Shown here piece after piece: positions 52,967 through 61,417 of a DNA stretch of 64,000 nucleotides. The notes beneath the pieces were generated by a model. That model ran no database searches, was not told the origin of the DNA, and saw only the letters and a program-made list of their open reading frames with translations. The DNA comes from Bacillus safensis FO-36b (GTDB taxonomy: Bacteria > Bacillota > Bacilli > Bacillales > Bacillaceae), in assembly GCF_000691165.1 (NCBI RefSeq), contig NZ_ASJD01000001.1, forward strand, positions 804,221 through 868,220, in the 5' to 3' direction. The position numbers and the translations under genes were made by a program. The first letter of the stretch is position 1, and every line of letters begins with the position of its first letter.

Positions 52967-55122
52967 GTCAATCTTTTTTACAATATGCCCAGCAAAAATC
53001 AAAGCAGGAAGAACAAAAGCGAGTGTTCCCAGCCCAATGTCCTTTTTGCAGTATGCAGTGCAAAATGCAATTAATCGAGCAGCATGTGGAAGGGCGAACA
53101 CGCTACCAAACGATTGGTGTACACAATCCAACTACGCACGGAAGACTTTGTATGAAAGGACAGCATGCCCACCAGCACGCGCTCCATAAAGATCGCCTGA
53201 ATCACCCGCTGATCAAAAGAAACGGACAGTTTGTAAAAGCGACATGGCAGGAGGCTCTTGAGGAAATCAAAACAAACATAGAATCCCTTCAGCTGTCACA
53301 TGGCCATGATGTGATCAGTGTGTACGGAAGCGCATCAATTACAAATGAGGAAGCGTACTTACTCGGGAAATTTGCAAGAGTGGCGCTGAAAACAAAATAC
53401 ATCGATTATAACGGGAGACTATGTATGTCTTCGGCAGCAACTGCCGCAAATCAAACATTCGGACTTGACCGTGGCCTGACCTTTCCTCTCAGCGACATCA
53501 AGCATGCACGAGTGTTGATATTGGTTGGAACGAATATAGCGGAATGTCAGCCAACCTTCCTGCCCTACATCGAAGAGGCGAAAAACAATGGCGCATTTCT
53601 CATCGTCATTGATCCGCGCAAAACTCCGACTGCCCAATTAGCCGATTTACATGTCAGCCTAAAACCAGGGTCAGATGCCGCACTGGCAAACGGCATATTG
53701 CACATCATGCTGCATGAGCATTTAATCGATGAATCATTTATTCATCAACGAACGTCAGGTTTCCAAGAACTAAAGGAGCATATCTCACGCATCTCCCTGC
53801 CAGACATTGCTGAGCAAACCGGCGTGACGATTGATGTGATGCAGAAAATAGCAAGGAAATTCGCACAAGAAAAGACAGGCATGATTTTTACAGCAAGAGG
53901 CATTGAGCAGCAAATAGACGGTACAGCCTCTGTGCGTAATTTCCTGAATATTCTGCTTGTTACTGGGAAGATCGGCCGCTTTGGATGCGGCTATGGCGCA
54001 ATAACCGGCCAGGGAAATGGCCAGGGAGCAAGGGAGCATGGGCAAAAAGCAGATCAGCTTCCAGGATATCGAGATATCTCAAACCCTGGTCACAGAAAAG
54101 AAATGGCTGAACGATGGAACATTGATGAAAAAGAACTCCCAGGAAAGGGTGTGTCTGCTTTTGAGATGTTTGAAAAAATGGAGGCAGGTGAGATCAAAGC
54201 GCTCTTTTTAATGTGCTCAAACCCTGTCCAGTCAGGGCCGAACGCGCACTTGATTCAGCAAGCCATCAAGAACTTGTCCTTTTTTGTTGCCGTTGATTTA
54301 TTTATGTCTGAGACAGCTGCGCTGGCAGATGTAATTTTACCGACTTCGTCATATTTAGAGGATGAAGGTACCGTGACAAACATAGAGGGGCGCGTTACGC
54401 TTAGAGAAGCAACATATCCACTTAAACACCAAAGAAAGCACGATTGGCAAATCATTTGTGAAATAGCAGCTGTATTAGGCAAAGGCAGCCATTTTTCCTT
54501 TTCATCCGCAGAAGAGATCTTTGAGGAAATAAGAGCCGTAACGAAAGGTGCAAAGGCTGATTATTCAGGCATAACCTATGAAAGGCTGAGGAAGGAACAA
54601 GGCATAAGGTGGCCTTGTACTCATTTAGAAGATCCGGGAACTGAAAGATTATTTGAACATGCATTCTCACATTCTGACAGTTTAGCGAAGTTTGCCGTCG
54701 TCACACATGGAAAAAAGGCTGCAAAGGAACCCGTCAGTCAAGAATACCCTCTTTATTTAACGACAGGCAGGGTGATGGCTCATTACCAAACAGGCGTTCA
54801 AACAAGAAGGAGCACCTCTCTTGTTGCCAGACAGTTTGAAGCATATGCAGAGCTTCATCCTGACACAGCGAAAACGTATGGACTTCAGCACGGGGAGCTC
54901 GTGACCATCAAGTCAAAAAGAGGAAGTGTCATCATCAGATGCCGCATATCAGACACCATTCGAAAAGATACCGTATTTGTTCCATTTCACTGGAGCAAAC
55001 ATCAATCAATTAATCAATTAATTGATGATCAACTAGATCCGCAAAGTAAAATGCCAGGCTTTAAATATTGTCCTGTACAGCTGTCAGCCGGCGTGAATGA
55101 AAAACTATGTGAGAAATTTTAA
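52963..55122 (+). CDS. nasC: NasC, assimilatory nitrate reductase catalytic subunit
   Basis: This 719-residue molybdoenzyme reduces nitrate to nitrite in the cytoplasm. The N-terminal [4Fe-4S] motif is CPFCSMQCKM with a fourth cysteine in GRLCMKGQ. Mo-bisMGD-binding signatures follow, including YNGRLCMSSAATAANQTFG, TGQGNGQGAREHGQKADQLP and VILPTSSYLEDEGT. A C-terminal dinucleotide-binding beta barrel (about 590-715) ends it. It overlaps nasB by 4 bp and its 3' end contains the nasD TnrA box. Length is close to B. subtilis NasC (about 710 aa). Confidence 0.93.
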   Translation: MSQSFLQYAQQKSKQEEQKRVFPAQCPFCSMQCKMQLIEQHVEGRTRYQTIGVHNPTTHGRLCMKGQHAHQHALHKDRLNHPLIKRNGQFVKATWQEALEEIKTNIESLQLSHGHDVISVYGSASITNEEAYLLGKFARVALKTKYIDYNGRLCMSSAATAANQTFGLDRGLTFPLSDIKHARVLILVGTNIAECQPTFLPYIEEAKNNGAFLIVIDPRKTPTAQLADLHVSLKPGSDAALANGILHIMLHEHLIDESFIHQRTSGFQELKEHISRISLPDIAEQTGVTIDVMQKIARKFAQEKTGMIFTARGIEQQIDGTASVRNFLNILLVTGKIGRFGCGYGAITGQGNGQGAREHGQKADQLPGYRDISNPGHRKEMAERWNIDEKELPGKGVSAFEMFEKMEAGEIKALFLMCSNPVQSGPNAHLIQQAIKNLSFFVAVDLFMSETAALADVILPTSSYLEDEGTVTNIEGRVTLREATYPLKHQRKHDWQIICEIAAVLGKGSHFSFSSAEEIFEEIRAVTKGAKADYSGITYERLRKEQGIRWPCTHLEDPGTERLFEHAFSHSDSLAKFAVVTHGKKAAKEPVSQEYPLYLTTGRVMAHYQTGVQTRRSTSLVARQFEAYAELHPDTAKTYGLQHGELVTIKSKRGSVIIRCRISDTIRKDTVFVPFHWSKHQSINQLIDDQLDPQSKMPGFKYCPVQLSAGVNEKLCEKF

Positions 55123-55124
55123 CA
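55108..55124 (+). promoter_or_regulatory. TnrA box for nasD, inside the end of nasC
   Basis: TGTGA-GAAATTT-TAACA fits TGTNA-N7-TNACA perfectly and covers the nasC stop codon, 67 bp upstream of nasD. It gives nasDE its own nitrogen-regulated promoter. Confidence 0.85.
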
Positions 55125-55191
55125 TGTATTTTCCATCTATGTTTAGATTATGGTACTTTCTAAAAAATGATCACATGAGGGGTGTTTTATC

Positions 55192-57603
55192 ATGAAAGAA
55201 AAACTCGTATTAGTGGGGAACGGTATGGCCGGCATTCGAAGCCTTGAAAACATTTTAAAAACAGACGGCGAACGTTTCGACATGACGGTATTTGGGACTG
55301 AACCGCATCCTAACTATAACCGAATTCTTTTATCGAAAGTGCTTCAAGGGGATACGAAGGTCGAAGATATTACGTTAAACGATTGGAACTGGTATCATGA
55401 GCATGATATTCAGCTGTTTACAAACGAGACCATAGTGAAGATCGATACAGAGAACCAAACAGTCACCAGTGATCAAGGACGGACCGTGCATTATGACCGA
55501 TTAATTTTAGCAACAGGGTCACTTCCATTCATCCTTCCAATTCCAGGGAGTGATAAAAAAGGCGTGACGGCTTTTCGTACATTGCAAGACACTGAGGAAA
55601 TGGTCAATGCCTCTACTATGTACAAAAAAGCAGCAGTCATCGGAGGTGGACTCCTTGGGCTTGAAGCAGCACGCGGTCTATTAAACTTAGGCATGGAAGT
55701 GAATGTCATCCACCTCGGCTCTCATTTAATGGAACGCCAGCTAGACCCTATTGCAGGCCAGCTTCTTCAAAAAGCATTAGAGGAACAGGGGATGAAATTC
55801 CTGTTAGGAAAACAGACAAATGAGATTTTAGGAGATACAAGAGTAGAAGGATTATCATTTTCAGACGGCACTACACTTGAGACAGACCTAGTCGTCATGG
55901 CTGCGGGAATTAAACCAAGTAAAATGCTTGCAGAAATAAGCGGGCTTGAAGTGAACCGTGGGATTATCGTCAATGATTTTATGGAAACAAGTGTCCCGGG
56001 CATTTATGCCGTCGGAGAATGTGTGGAACACAGGGGACAAACGTACGGATTAGTTGCTCCTTTATACGATCAAGCGACTGTACTTGCCAAGCATGTATGC
56101 GGCTTGAACCCTGCTCCATATGAAGGCTCTGTTCTGTCAACACAGCTGAAAGTATCAGGAGTTGATGTATTTTCAGCTGGTGATTTTATTGAAAACGATG
56201 AGAAAAAAGCGATTAAGATTTTTGACGAACAAAAAGGCATCTATCAAAAACTCGTCTTCCAGCAAAACCGATTAGTAGGCGCCGTCATGTTTGGAGAAAC
56301 AAGCGACGGACCTCGTTTATTCTCGTACATTAAAGAAGGAATAGATATGTCGGATATGGAGAAGGTATCTGTCTTAACCTCCAATGATCCGGCGCAAGAA
56401 AGCACGATTGACAGCATGGCAAACGACCATATCGTTTGCGGCTGTAATGGCGTGTCAAAAGGGCAGATTGTGGAAGCCATTCAGAAAGAAGGCTTAACAA
56501 CGTTTCAGGAAGTCAAGCAATGTACAAGTGCCTCACGATCTTGCGGAGGCTGTCAGCCTGTTGTCGAAGAGATTCTTTGGCATACGCTAGGTGAGGATGC
56601 AAGCCGGACAGCCCAAAAAGAAACCATCTGCGCCTGCACTACCCTTTCACGAGATGAAGTCATTCATGAAATCAAAGAGAAAGGGCTGCAGCATGTCAAA
56701 GAAGTGATGAATGTACTTGACTGGAATACAGAAGAGGGCTGTTCAAAATGCCGCCCTGCACTGAATTATTATTTAGGCATGCTTCATCCACTTGAATACA
56801 AAGATGAAAAGAGCTCACGCTTTGTAAATGAACGCATGCACGCCAATATTCAAAACGATGGCACCTATTCAGTTGTTCCGCGAATGTACGGCGGCGTCAC
56901 CAATGCAAATGACTTGAGAAAAATAGCCGATGTCGTCGACAAATATGAAATACCGCTTGTGAAAATGACTGGTGGTCAGCGTATTGACCTTCTAGGTGTC
57001 AAAAAAGAAGATTTACCTAAAGTGTGGGCGGATCTAGATATGCCATCGGGTTATGCATATGGAAAATCTTTAAGAACAGTTAAAACATGTGTTGGAGAAC
57101 AATTTTGCAGGTTCGGCACGCAGGACTCCATGGCTCTTGGAATTGCACTTGAAAAGAAATTTGAAGGTCTTGCGACACCGCATAAAGTAAAAATGGCCGT
57201 CTCTGCTTGTCCGAGAAACTGTGCAGAGTCCGGAATTAAAGACCTCGGTATTGTGGGGATAGATGGGGGGTTTGAATTGTACGCCGGCGGAAATGGCGGC
57301 ACACACCTGCGGGCTGGAGATTTATTAATGAAGGTCAGTACAGCAGAAGAAGTAGAGCAAATGGCCGCAGCATACCTGCAATATTACAGAGAAACGGCAA
57401 ATTATTTAGAAAGAACCTCTGCTTGGGTTGAGCGACTTGGGTTAGATCATATTCAATCAGTACTCCTGGATGATGAAAAACGAGCAGCCTTAATCGAAAG
57501 AATGGACATTGCGCTTTCAACATATGAAGAGCCTTGGCAGGAGCTTCGCGAGAGTCAAAAAGACACGAGACAATTATTTCAAAAAGCGACGGCTTCCGTA
57601 TAA
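55192..57603 (+). CDS. nasD: NasD, nitrite reductase [NAD(P)H] large subunit
   Basis: This 803-residue siroheme flavoprotein reduces nitrite to ammonium. FAD domain: KLVLVGNGMAGIRSLENI; NAD domain: AVIGGGLLGLEAARGLLNL; BFD [2Fe-2S]: CGCNGVSKGQIV and SRSCGGCQPVV. A second cysteine set is in CACTTLSRDEV and GCSKCRPALNYY. The siroheme/[4Fe-4S] cysteines are in KTCVGEQFCRFGT and SACPRNCAESGIKDLG. In B. subtilis NasD serves both assimilatory and respiratory nitrite reduction and is induced by TnrA and ResD/NsrR. A weak NsrR-like stretch (ATGTATTTTCCATCTAT) follows the TnrA box. Confidence 0.94.
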   Translation: MKEKLVLVGNGMAGIRSLENILKTDGERFDMTVFGTEPHPNYNRILLSKVLQGDTKVEDITLNDWNWYHEHDIQLFTNETIVKIDTENQTVTSDQGRTVHYDRLILATGSLPFILPIPGSDKKGVTAFRTLQDTEEMVNASTMYKKAAVIGGGLLGLEAARGLLNLGMEVNVIHLGSHLMERQLDPIAGQLLQKALEEQGMKFLLGKQTNEILGDTRVEGLSFSDGTTLETDLVVMAAGIKPSKMLAEISGLEVNRGIIVNDFMETSVPGIYAVGECVEHRGQTYGLVAPLYDQATVLAKHVCGLNPAPYEGSVLSTQLKVSGVDVFSAGDFIENDEKKAIKIFDEQKGIYQKLVFQQNRLVGAVMFGETSDGPRLFSYIKEGIDMSDMEKVSVLTSNDPAQESTIDSMANDHIVCGCNGVSKGQIVEAIQKEGLTTFQEVKQCTSASRSCGGCQPVVEEILWHTLGEDASRTAQKETICACTTLSRDEVIHEIKEKGLQHVKEVMNVLDWNTEEGCSKCRPALNYYLGMLHPLEYKDEKSSRFVNERMHANIQNDGTYSVVPRMYGGVTNANDLRKIADVVDKYEIPLVKMTGGQRIDLLGVKKEDLPKVWADLDMPSGYAYGKSLRTVKTCVGEQFCRFGTQDSMALGIALEKKFEGLATPHKVKMAVSACPRNCAESGIKDLGIVGIDGGFELYAGGNGGTHLRAGDLLMKVSTAEEVEQMAAAYLQYYRETANYLERTSAWVERLGLDHIQSVLLDDEKRAALIERMDIALSTYEEPWQELRESQKDTRQLFQKATASV

Positions 57604-57626
57604 ATCAATTGAAGGGATGAGATCAT

Positions 57627-57950
57627 ATGACAGTTTCAGTTGTTAAAGTTCACATTGGCACCCTATCAGATTTTCCGCTCCAGCTAGGTAAAACAGTTGA
57701 AGCCGGTACACTTGAATTAGCTGTTTTTCAAACTTCTAATAAGCAGTTCAAAGCCATTGAAAACCGCTGTCCTCATAAAGGCGGCGTTCTGGCTGAAGGC
57801 ATGGTCAGCGGGAATCACGTTTTCTGCCCAATGCATGATTGGAAAATTGATCTTTCATCAGGAAACGTGCAAGCACCAGATCACGGATGCGTTAAAACAT
57901 ATGAAACATTCGTTGAAGGGGACAATGTCTTTATTTTATTGCCTTCATAA
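57627..57950 (+). CDS. nasE: NasE, nitrite reductase small subunit (Rieske type)
   Basis: This 107-residue partner of NasD has an intact Rieske motif: RCPHKGG and CPMHDWKID give the two Cys-x-His / Cys-x-x-His pairs needed for a [2Fe-2S] centre. E. coli NirD lacks these ligands, so a functional Rieske cluster is likely here. ATG 57627 follows AAGGGATGAG. In B. subtilis nasF (uroporphyrinogen III methyltransferase for siroheme) follows; here the unit ends with a hairpin and a DUF421 gene. Confidence 0.92.
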   Translation: MTVSVVKVHIGTLSDFPLQLGKTVEAGTLELAVFQTSNKQFKAIENRCPHKGGVLAEGMVSGNHVFCPMHDWKIDLSSGNVQAPDHGCVKTYETFVEGDNVFILLPS

Positions 57951-57960
57951 ATGGTTTAGA

Positions 57961-58010
57961 TCCTTCCTTTCATGTATATGCTGTATATAAATGCAGCAAG
58001 AAAGGAAGGA
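57961..58010 (+). terminator. Hairpin after nasE that contains the ribosome site of the next gene
   Basis: TCCTTCCTTTC (57961-57971) pairs perfectly with GAAAGGAAGGA (58000-58010), with an inner stem TGCTG/CAGCA. TTTTT follows, so it can act as the nasE terminator. The 3' arm is also the Shine-Dalgarno of the gene starting at 58017, so read-through transcripts would hide that site. Confidence 0.6.
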
Positions 58011-58016
58011 ATTTTT

Positions 58017-58718
58017 GTGCCGTTCGTTAATATTTTGATTGAACTCTTAATCGGATTTTTCGCTTTATTTTTTATTACAAAATTATTAGGGAAAACACAA
58101 TTTGCACAAATCACACCGTTTGATTTTATTTCTGCACTAATTTTAGGCGAAATGGTCGGAAACGCCATTTTTGACCCAGAAGTCAGGGTTCAGCACATTT
58201 TATTTGCTGTTGCGGTATGGGGCGTACTTATTTATACAGTTGAATGGCTTTCACAGCGCTTTAAATCCATTCGCGCTTTTTTAGAAGGAAGACCTACTCT
58301 TGTGATTGATAAGGGGAAGATTCACTACAATCGGTTAAAGAAGAATATGCTTGATATCAATCAGCTGCAGACACTGGTTCGCGCAAAAGGCCATTTTGCA
58401 CTGAATGAAATTGAATATGCCATTTTGGAAACGGACGGTTCTGTCAGTGTTCTTCCGAAAATGAAATACGCGCCAGCCACAGCAGAAGATGTGAACGTGA
58501 AGGGAAAAGAAGTGAAATTGCCTAGAACATTTATTATTGACGGCGAAATCTTAAAAGATGATTTACAAGAAGCCGGCTTTGATGAATTCTGGCTGAATAA
58601 GCAATTAAAAAAGCAGCATATTTCCTCTTATCGAGACGTTCTATTTTGTGAATGGATTGAAAATGAAGGGATTTATGCGATGCAATATGAAAAGTCTAAA
58701 AAAACATCCACAACATAA
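58017..58718 (+). CDS. DUF421 membrane protein (YetF/YkjA family)
   Basis: This 233-residue protein has three N-terminal membrane helices (about 5-85, ending VWGVLIYTVEWLS) and a cytosolic DUF421 domain with the family signatures GRPTLVIDKGKI, NMLDINQLQTLVRAKG and EIEYAILETDGSVSVLPK. GTG 58017 is chosen because AAGGAAGG lies 7 nt upstream; the upstream frame from 57972 lies in the hairpin. B. subtilis has several paralogues, linked to spore or stress functions. No relation to nitrite reduction is evident. Confidence 0.85.
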   Translation: MPFVNILIELLIGFFALFFITKLLGKTQFAQITPFDFISALILGEMVGNAIFDPEVRVQHILFAVAVWGVLIYTVEWLSQRFKSIRAFLEGRPTLVIDKGKIHYNRLKKNMLDINQLQTLVRAKGHFALNEIEYAILETDGSVSVLPKMKYAPATAEDVNVKGKEVKLPRTFIIDGEILKDDLQEAGFDEFWLNKQLKKQHISSYRDVLFCEWIENEGIYAMQYEKSKKTSTT

Positions 58719-58737
58719 AAACGTGGGTGTTTTTTTG
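58700..58737 (+). terminator. Terminator at the end of the DUF421 gene
   Basis: AACATCCAC pairs with GTGGGTGTT (one G-T pair) around an A-rich loop and is followed by TTTTTT. The left arm overlaps the end of the gene. Confidence 0.7.
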
Positions 58738-58806
58738 TGCGTGTATGGAATAGGATCAAAAAGAATGTTTGATGAAAACGTTCACAAAACGAGGAGGAGA
58801 TATGTG

Positions 58807-59781
58807 ATGAAATATAGAAACGTATGGATTGTTATGGTCTTGTCTTTCTTTCTTTTTGACTTCGCTTCACTTCAAGCAGCAGAAGCCGGGCATAACCGCG
58901 TTCTTGTCGTTGATCAAAAGGGAAGCGGGACATACCGCACCGTTCAGTCTGCCATTGATGCGATTCCAGCAAACAATCAACAACCGGCAACGATCTATAT
59001 TAAAAATGGCGTATATAAAGAAAAAATTTTGCTTCCGCAAAATAAACCACACGTATCCTTTATTGGCGAAAACCAGCACAAGACGATCCTTACGTATGAT
59101 GATACAAACGCAAGCACTGGGAGTACAACAAACAGCTCAAGCACAATGATTCGTGCAAACGATTTTTATGCAGAAAATATCACCTTTCAAAATACAGCTG
59201 GCAGACATGCTGGTCAGGCAGTTGCGCTGTATGTGTCTGGCGACCGGGCTGTGTTCAAGCAAATACGCGTGTTAGGCTATCAAGATACACTTTATGCAAC
59301 AGGCACAGGGCGGCAATATTATGAAAACTGCTATATTGAGGGCACGGTCGATTTTATTTTTGGATCAGCCACAGCTGTGTTTAAAAGAGCTGAAATAAAA
59401 AGCCTTGGAAATGGGTATATTACTGCAGCATCCACAACAGAAGCGCAAAGGTACGGCTATGTATTCATGGACTCTACGCTGAAAAAGGGGACGGCAGCTG
59501 CGCAATCGGTTTATTTAGGACGTCCGTGGAGACCTCATTCGGCTGTAACATTCCTTCATACAAAAATGGATGATCATGTGAAAGCAGAGGGATGGCATAA
59601 CTGGGATAACCGTGACAATGAAAGAACGGCCAGATATAAAGAATTTGGATCGACAGGAGCGGGAAGCAGTCCAGCAAACCGCGTAAAATGGTCAACCATT
59701 TTAACCCAAAATGAAGCAAGTCAAATCACGGTTCAGGCTGTTCTTCGCGGAACCGATGGCTGGAATCCAGAAAAGAGGTAA
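58807..59781 (+). CDS. Secreted pectin methylesterase (carbohydrate esterase family 8)
   Basis: This 324-residue exported enzyme demethylates pectin. The signal peptide covers about 1-26 (NVWIVMVLSFFLFDFASLQA, cleavage near AEA). The right-handed beta-helix shows GSGTYRTVQSAIDAIPANN, the oxyanion-hole glutamine in AGQAVALYVSGD, catalytic aspartates in YQDTLYATG and GTVDFIFGSATAVF, and the arginine in YLGRPWRPHSAV. ATG 58807 follows GAGGAGGAG; the frame is open to 58648 but overlaps the previous gene. With xynA it indicates growth on plant cell walls. No pectate lyase is adjacent. Confidence 0.92.
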   Translation: MKYRNVWIVMVLSFFLFDFASLQAAEAGHNRVLVVDQKGSGTYRTVQSAIDAIPANNQQPATIYIKNGVYKEKILLPQNKPHVSFIGENQHKTILTYDDTNASTGSTTNSSSTMIRANDFYAENITFQNTAGRHAGQAVALYVSGDRAVFKQIRVLGYQDTLYATGTGRQYYENCYIEGTVDFIFGSATAVFKRAEIKSLGNGYITAASTTEAQRYGYVFMDSTLKKGTAAAQSVYLGRPWRPHSAVTFLHTKMDDHVKAEGWHNWDNRDNERTARYKEFGSTGAGSSPANRVKWSTILTQNEASQITVQAVLRGTDGWNPEKR

Positions 59782-59788
59782 GGGGCTT

Positions 59789-59820
59789 GTCAGTTTTCGT
59801 CAAAGAAAGCTGACTTTTCT
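59789..59820 (+). terminator. Terminator after the pectin methylesterase gene
   Basis: GTCAGTTTTC pairs with GAAAGCTGAC (one G-T pair) around GTCAAA and is followed by TTTTCTG. Confidence 0.65.
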
Positions 59821-59907
59821 GTTTAAAAAACCTTTGAGAACAAACGTTCTTTTGTGTATAATGAACATATTCTTCTAAAATTGGCTGCAACAAAAAGGAG
59901 GGATTGC

Positions 59908-61392
59908 GTGAAGCGTTTTTCACAGCTCATGTTTTTACAAATATGTATCCTGTCGATTTTATTTCTCCCTTTTTCAGCGAAAGATGAACAACTCAAAGCT
60001 CGTGACGATTCACTTCAATGGATGACAGCTTTAGACGAATTCATACGAACAGCACCTGATTTAGAGGGCGCGATCTCTGGCATCAGCGTCCGCGATACTT
60101 CTGACACCTCTCTTCTTTATGAACATCAAGCCGATATTCGTCTTACTCCTGCTTCTAATATGAAACTGCTCACATCAGCCATCGCACTTGATATACTTGG
60201 AGAAACACACACATTCCCTACAGACATCTGGATGGATGGTTCCATTCAAAAGAAAACGCTACATGGCAGCCTTTATCTTCGCGGCACCGGCGATCCGACT
60301 TTATTAGAGGAGGATTTTGCAGCACTTGCCAAACAAGTCAAAAAGGCCGGAATACATACCATTCGCGGGCAGCTTGCGGCAGATGACACTTGGTTTGATG
60401 ACACGAGATACTCCATTGACCTGCCTTGGAGTGATGAGGATCAATATTACGGGGCACAAATTTCTGCTCTCACGGCTTCACCGAATCAAGATTATGATGC
60501 AGGGACCGTGATTCTCGAAGTAAAACCAGGAAAAAAAGCAGGACAGAAAGCCGCATATGATATGATCCCAAAGACGGATGTCGCTCAAGTCATCAATCAA
60601 GTGAAAACAGTTCCAGAAGGTGAAAAAAAGAAAATCTCTTTTAAGCGCTCTCACGGAACCAACAAGATTACGTTGACTGGGACTATTCCGGTTAAAGCGA
60701 GCTCATCTAAACAATGGGTAGCTTTATGGGATCCGTCCGCCTATGCTTTAGACTTAATGAAACGAGCGTTAAAGGCGGAAGGGATTCAAGTAAAGGGACC
60801 GCTGAAATCAAAACAAGTTCCTAAAAAAGCCAAAAAAATTGCCTCCCATACATCGATGCCATTATCTGAGCTGCTTGTTCCTATGATGAAATTAAGCAAC
60901 AATACCCATGCAGAAATTTTGCTAAAGGAACTAGGGAAAAAAGTGAAGAACAAAGGGAGCTTTGAAGCTGGGCTGGACGTCATGAATGAACGGCTTCCTG
61001 CGTTTGGCATCGATCCTTCGCTTGCAGTGCTGCGTGACGGATCGGGCATATCACCTATTAACCTTGTCTCTGCTAACCAGTTCACTTTATTTTTGACAAA
61101 CATTCAAAAGGAAAAATGGTTTAAAACCTATGAACATGCGCTCCCTTTAGCAGGGGCAAGTGAACGAATGGTGGGGGGAACGTTAAGGAACAGATTGAAG
61201 GAACCAGCTACACTAGAAAAAGTACGTGCAAAAACAGGGTCGTTAACAACGGTCAGCACACTTTCTGGATATATTGACACGCAGGGCGGGAAAACGCTCG
61301 CTTTTTCCATCTTATTAAATCACCTTGTTGATGACGAAAATGGGAAAGAGATAGAAGACCGTATTGTCAGCATACTAGCTGAGAATCTTTAG
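59908..61392 (+). CDS. dacC: DacC, D-alanyl-D-alanine carboxypeptidase (PBP4a)
   Basis: This 494-residue class C low-molecular-weight penicillin-binding protein trims peptidoglycan stem peptides. The signal sequence covers about 1-28 (QLMFLQICILSILFLPFSA). The three active-site motifs are SNMK (in LTPASNMKLLTSA), SNN (in MKLSNNTHAEILLKE) and KTG (in VRAKTGSLTTVS). The insertion domains between motifs 1 and 2 typical of PBP4a are present. GTG 59908 follows AAAGGAGGG; the frame upstream to 59854 has no ribosome site. Length matches B. subtilis DacC (491 aa). Confidence 0.93.
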   Translation: MKRFSQLMFLQICILSILFLPFSAKDEQLKARDDSLQWMTALDEFIRTAPDLEGAISGISVRDTSDTSLLYEHQADIRLTPASNMKLLTSAIALDILGETHTFPTDIWMDGSIQKKTLHGSLYLRGTGDPTLLEEDFAALAKQVKKAGIHTIRGQLAADDTWFDDTRYSIDLPWSDEDQYYGAQISALTASPNQDYDAGTVILEVKPGKKAGQKAAYDMIPKTDVAQVINQVKTVPEGEKKKISFKRSHGTNKITLTGTIPVKASSSKQWVALWDPSAYALDLMKRALKAEGIQVKGPLKSKQVPKKAKKIASHTSMPLSELLVPMMKLSNNTHAEILLKELGKKVKNKGSFEAGLDVMNERLPAFGIDPSLAVLRDGSGISPINLVSANQFTLFLTNIQKEKWFKTYEHALPLAGASERMVGGTLRNRLKEPATLEKVRAKTGSLTTVSTLSGYIDTQGGKTLAFSILLNHLVDDENGKEIEDRIVSILAENL

Positions 61393-61417
61393 ATTTAGAG
61401 AGAGAAGGAGAACCATC

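Noticed and set aside
58648..58806. Longer pectin methylesterase with 53 extra residues
   Set aside because: The extension overlaps the DUF421 gene and its terminator, and would bury the signal peptide; ATG 58807 has a strong ribosome site.
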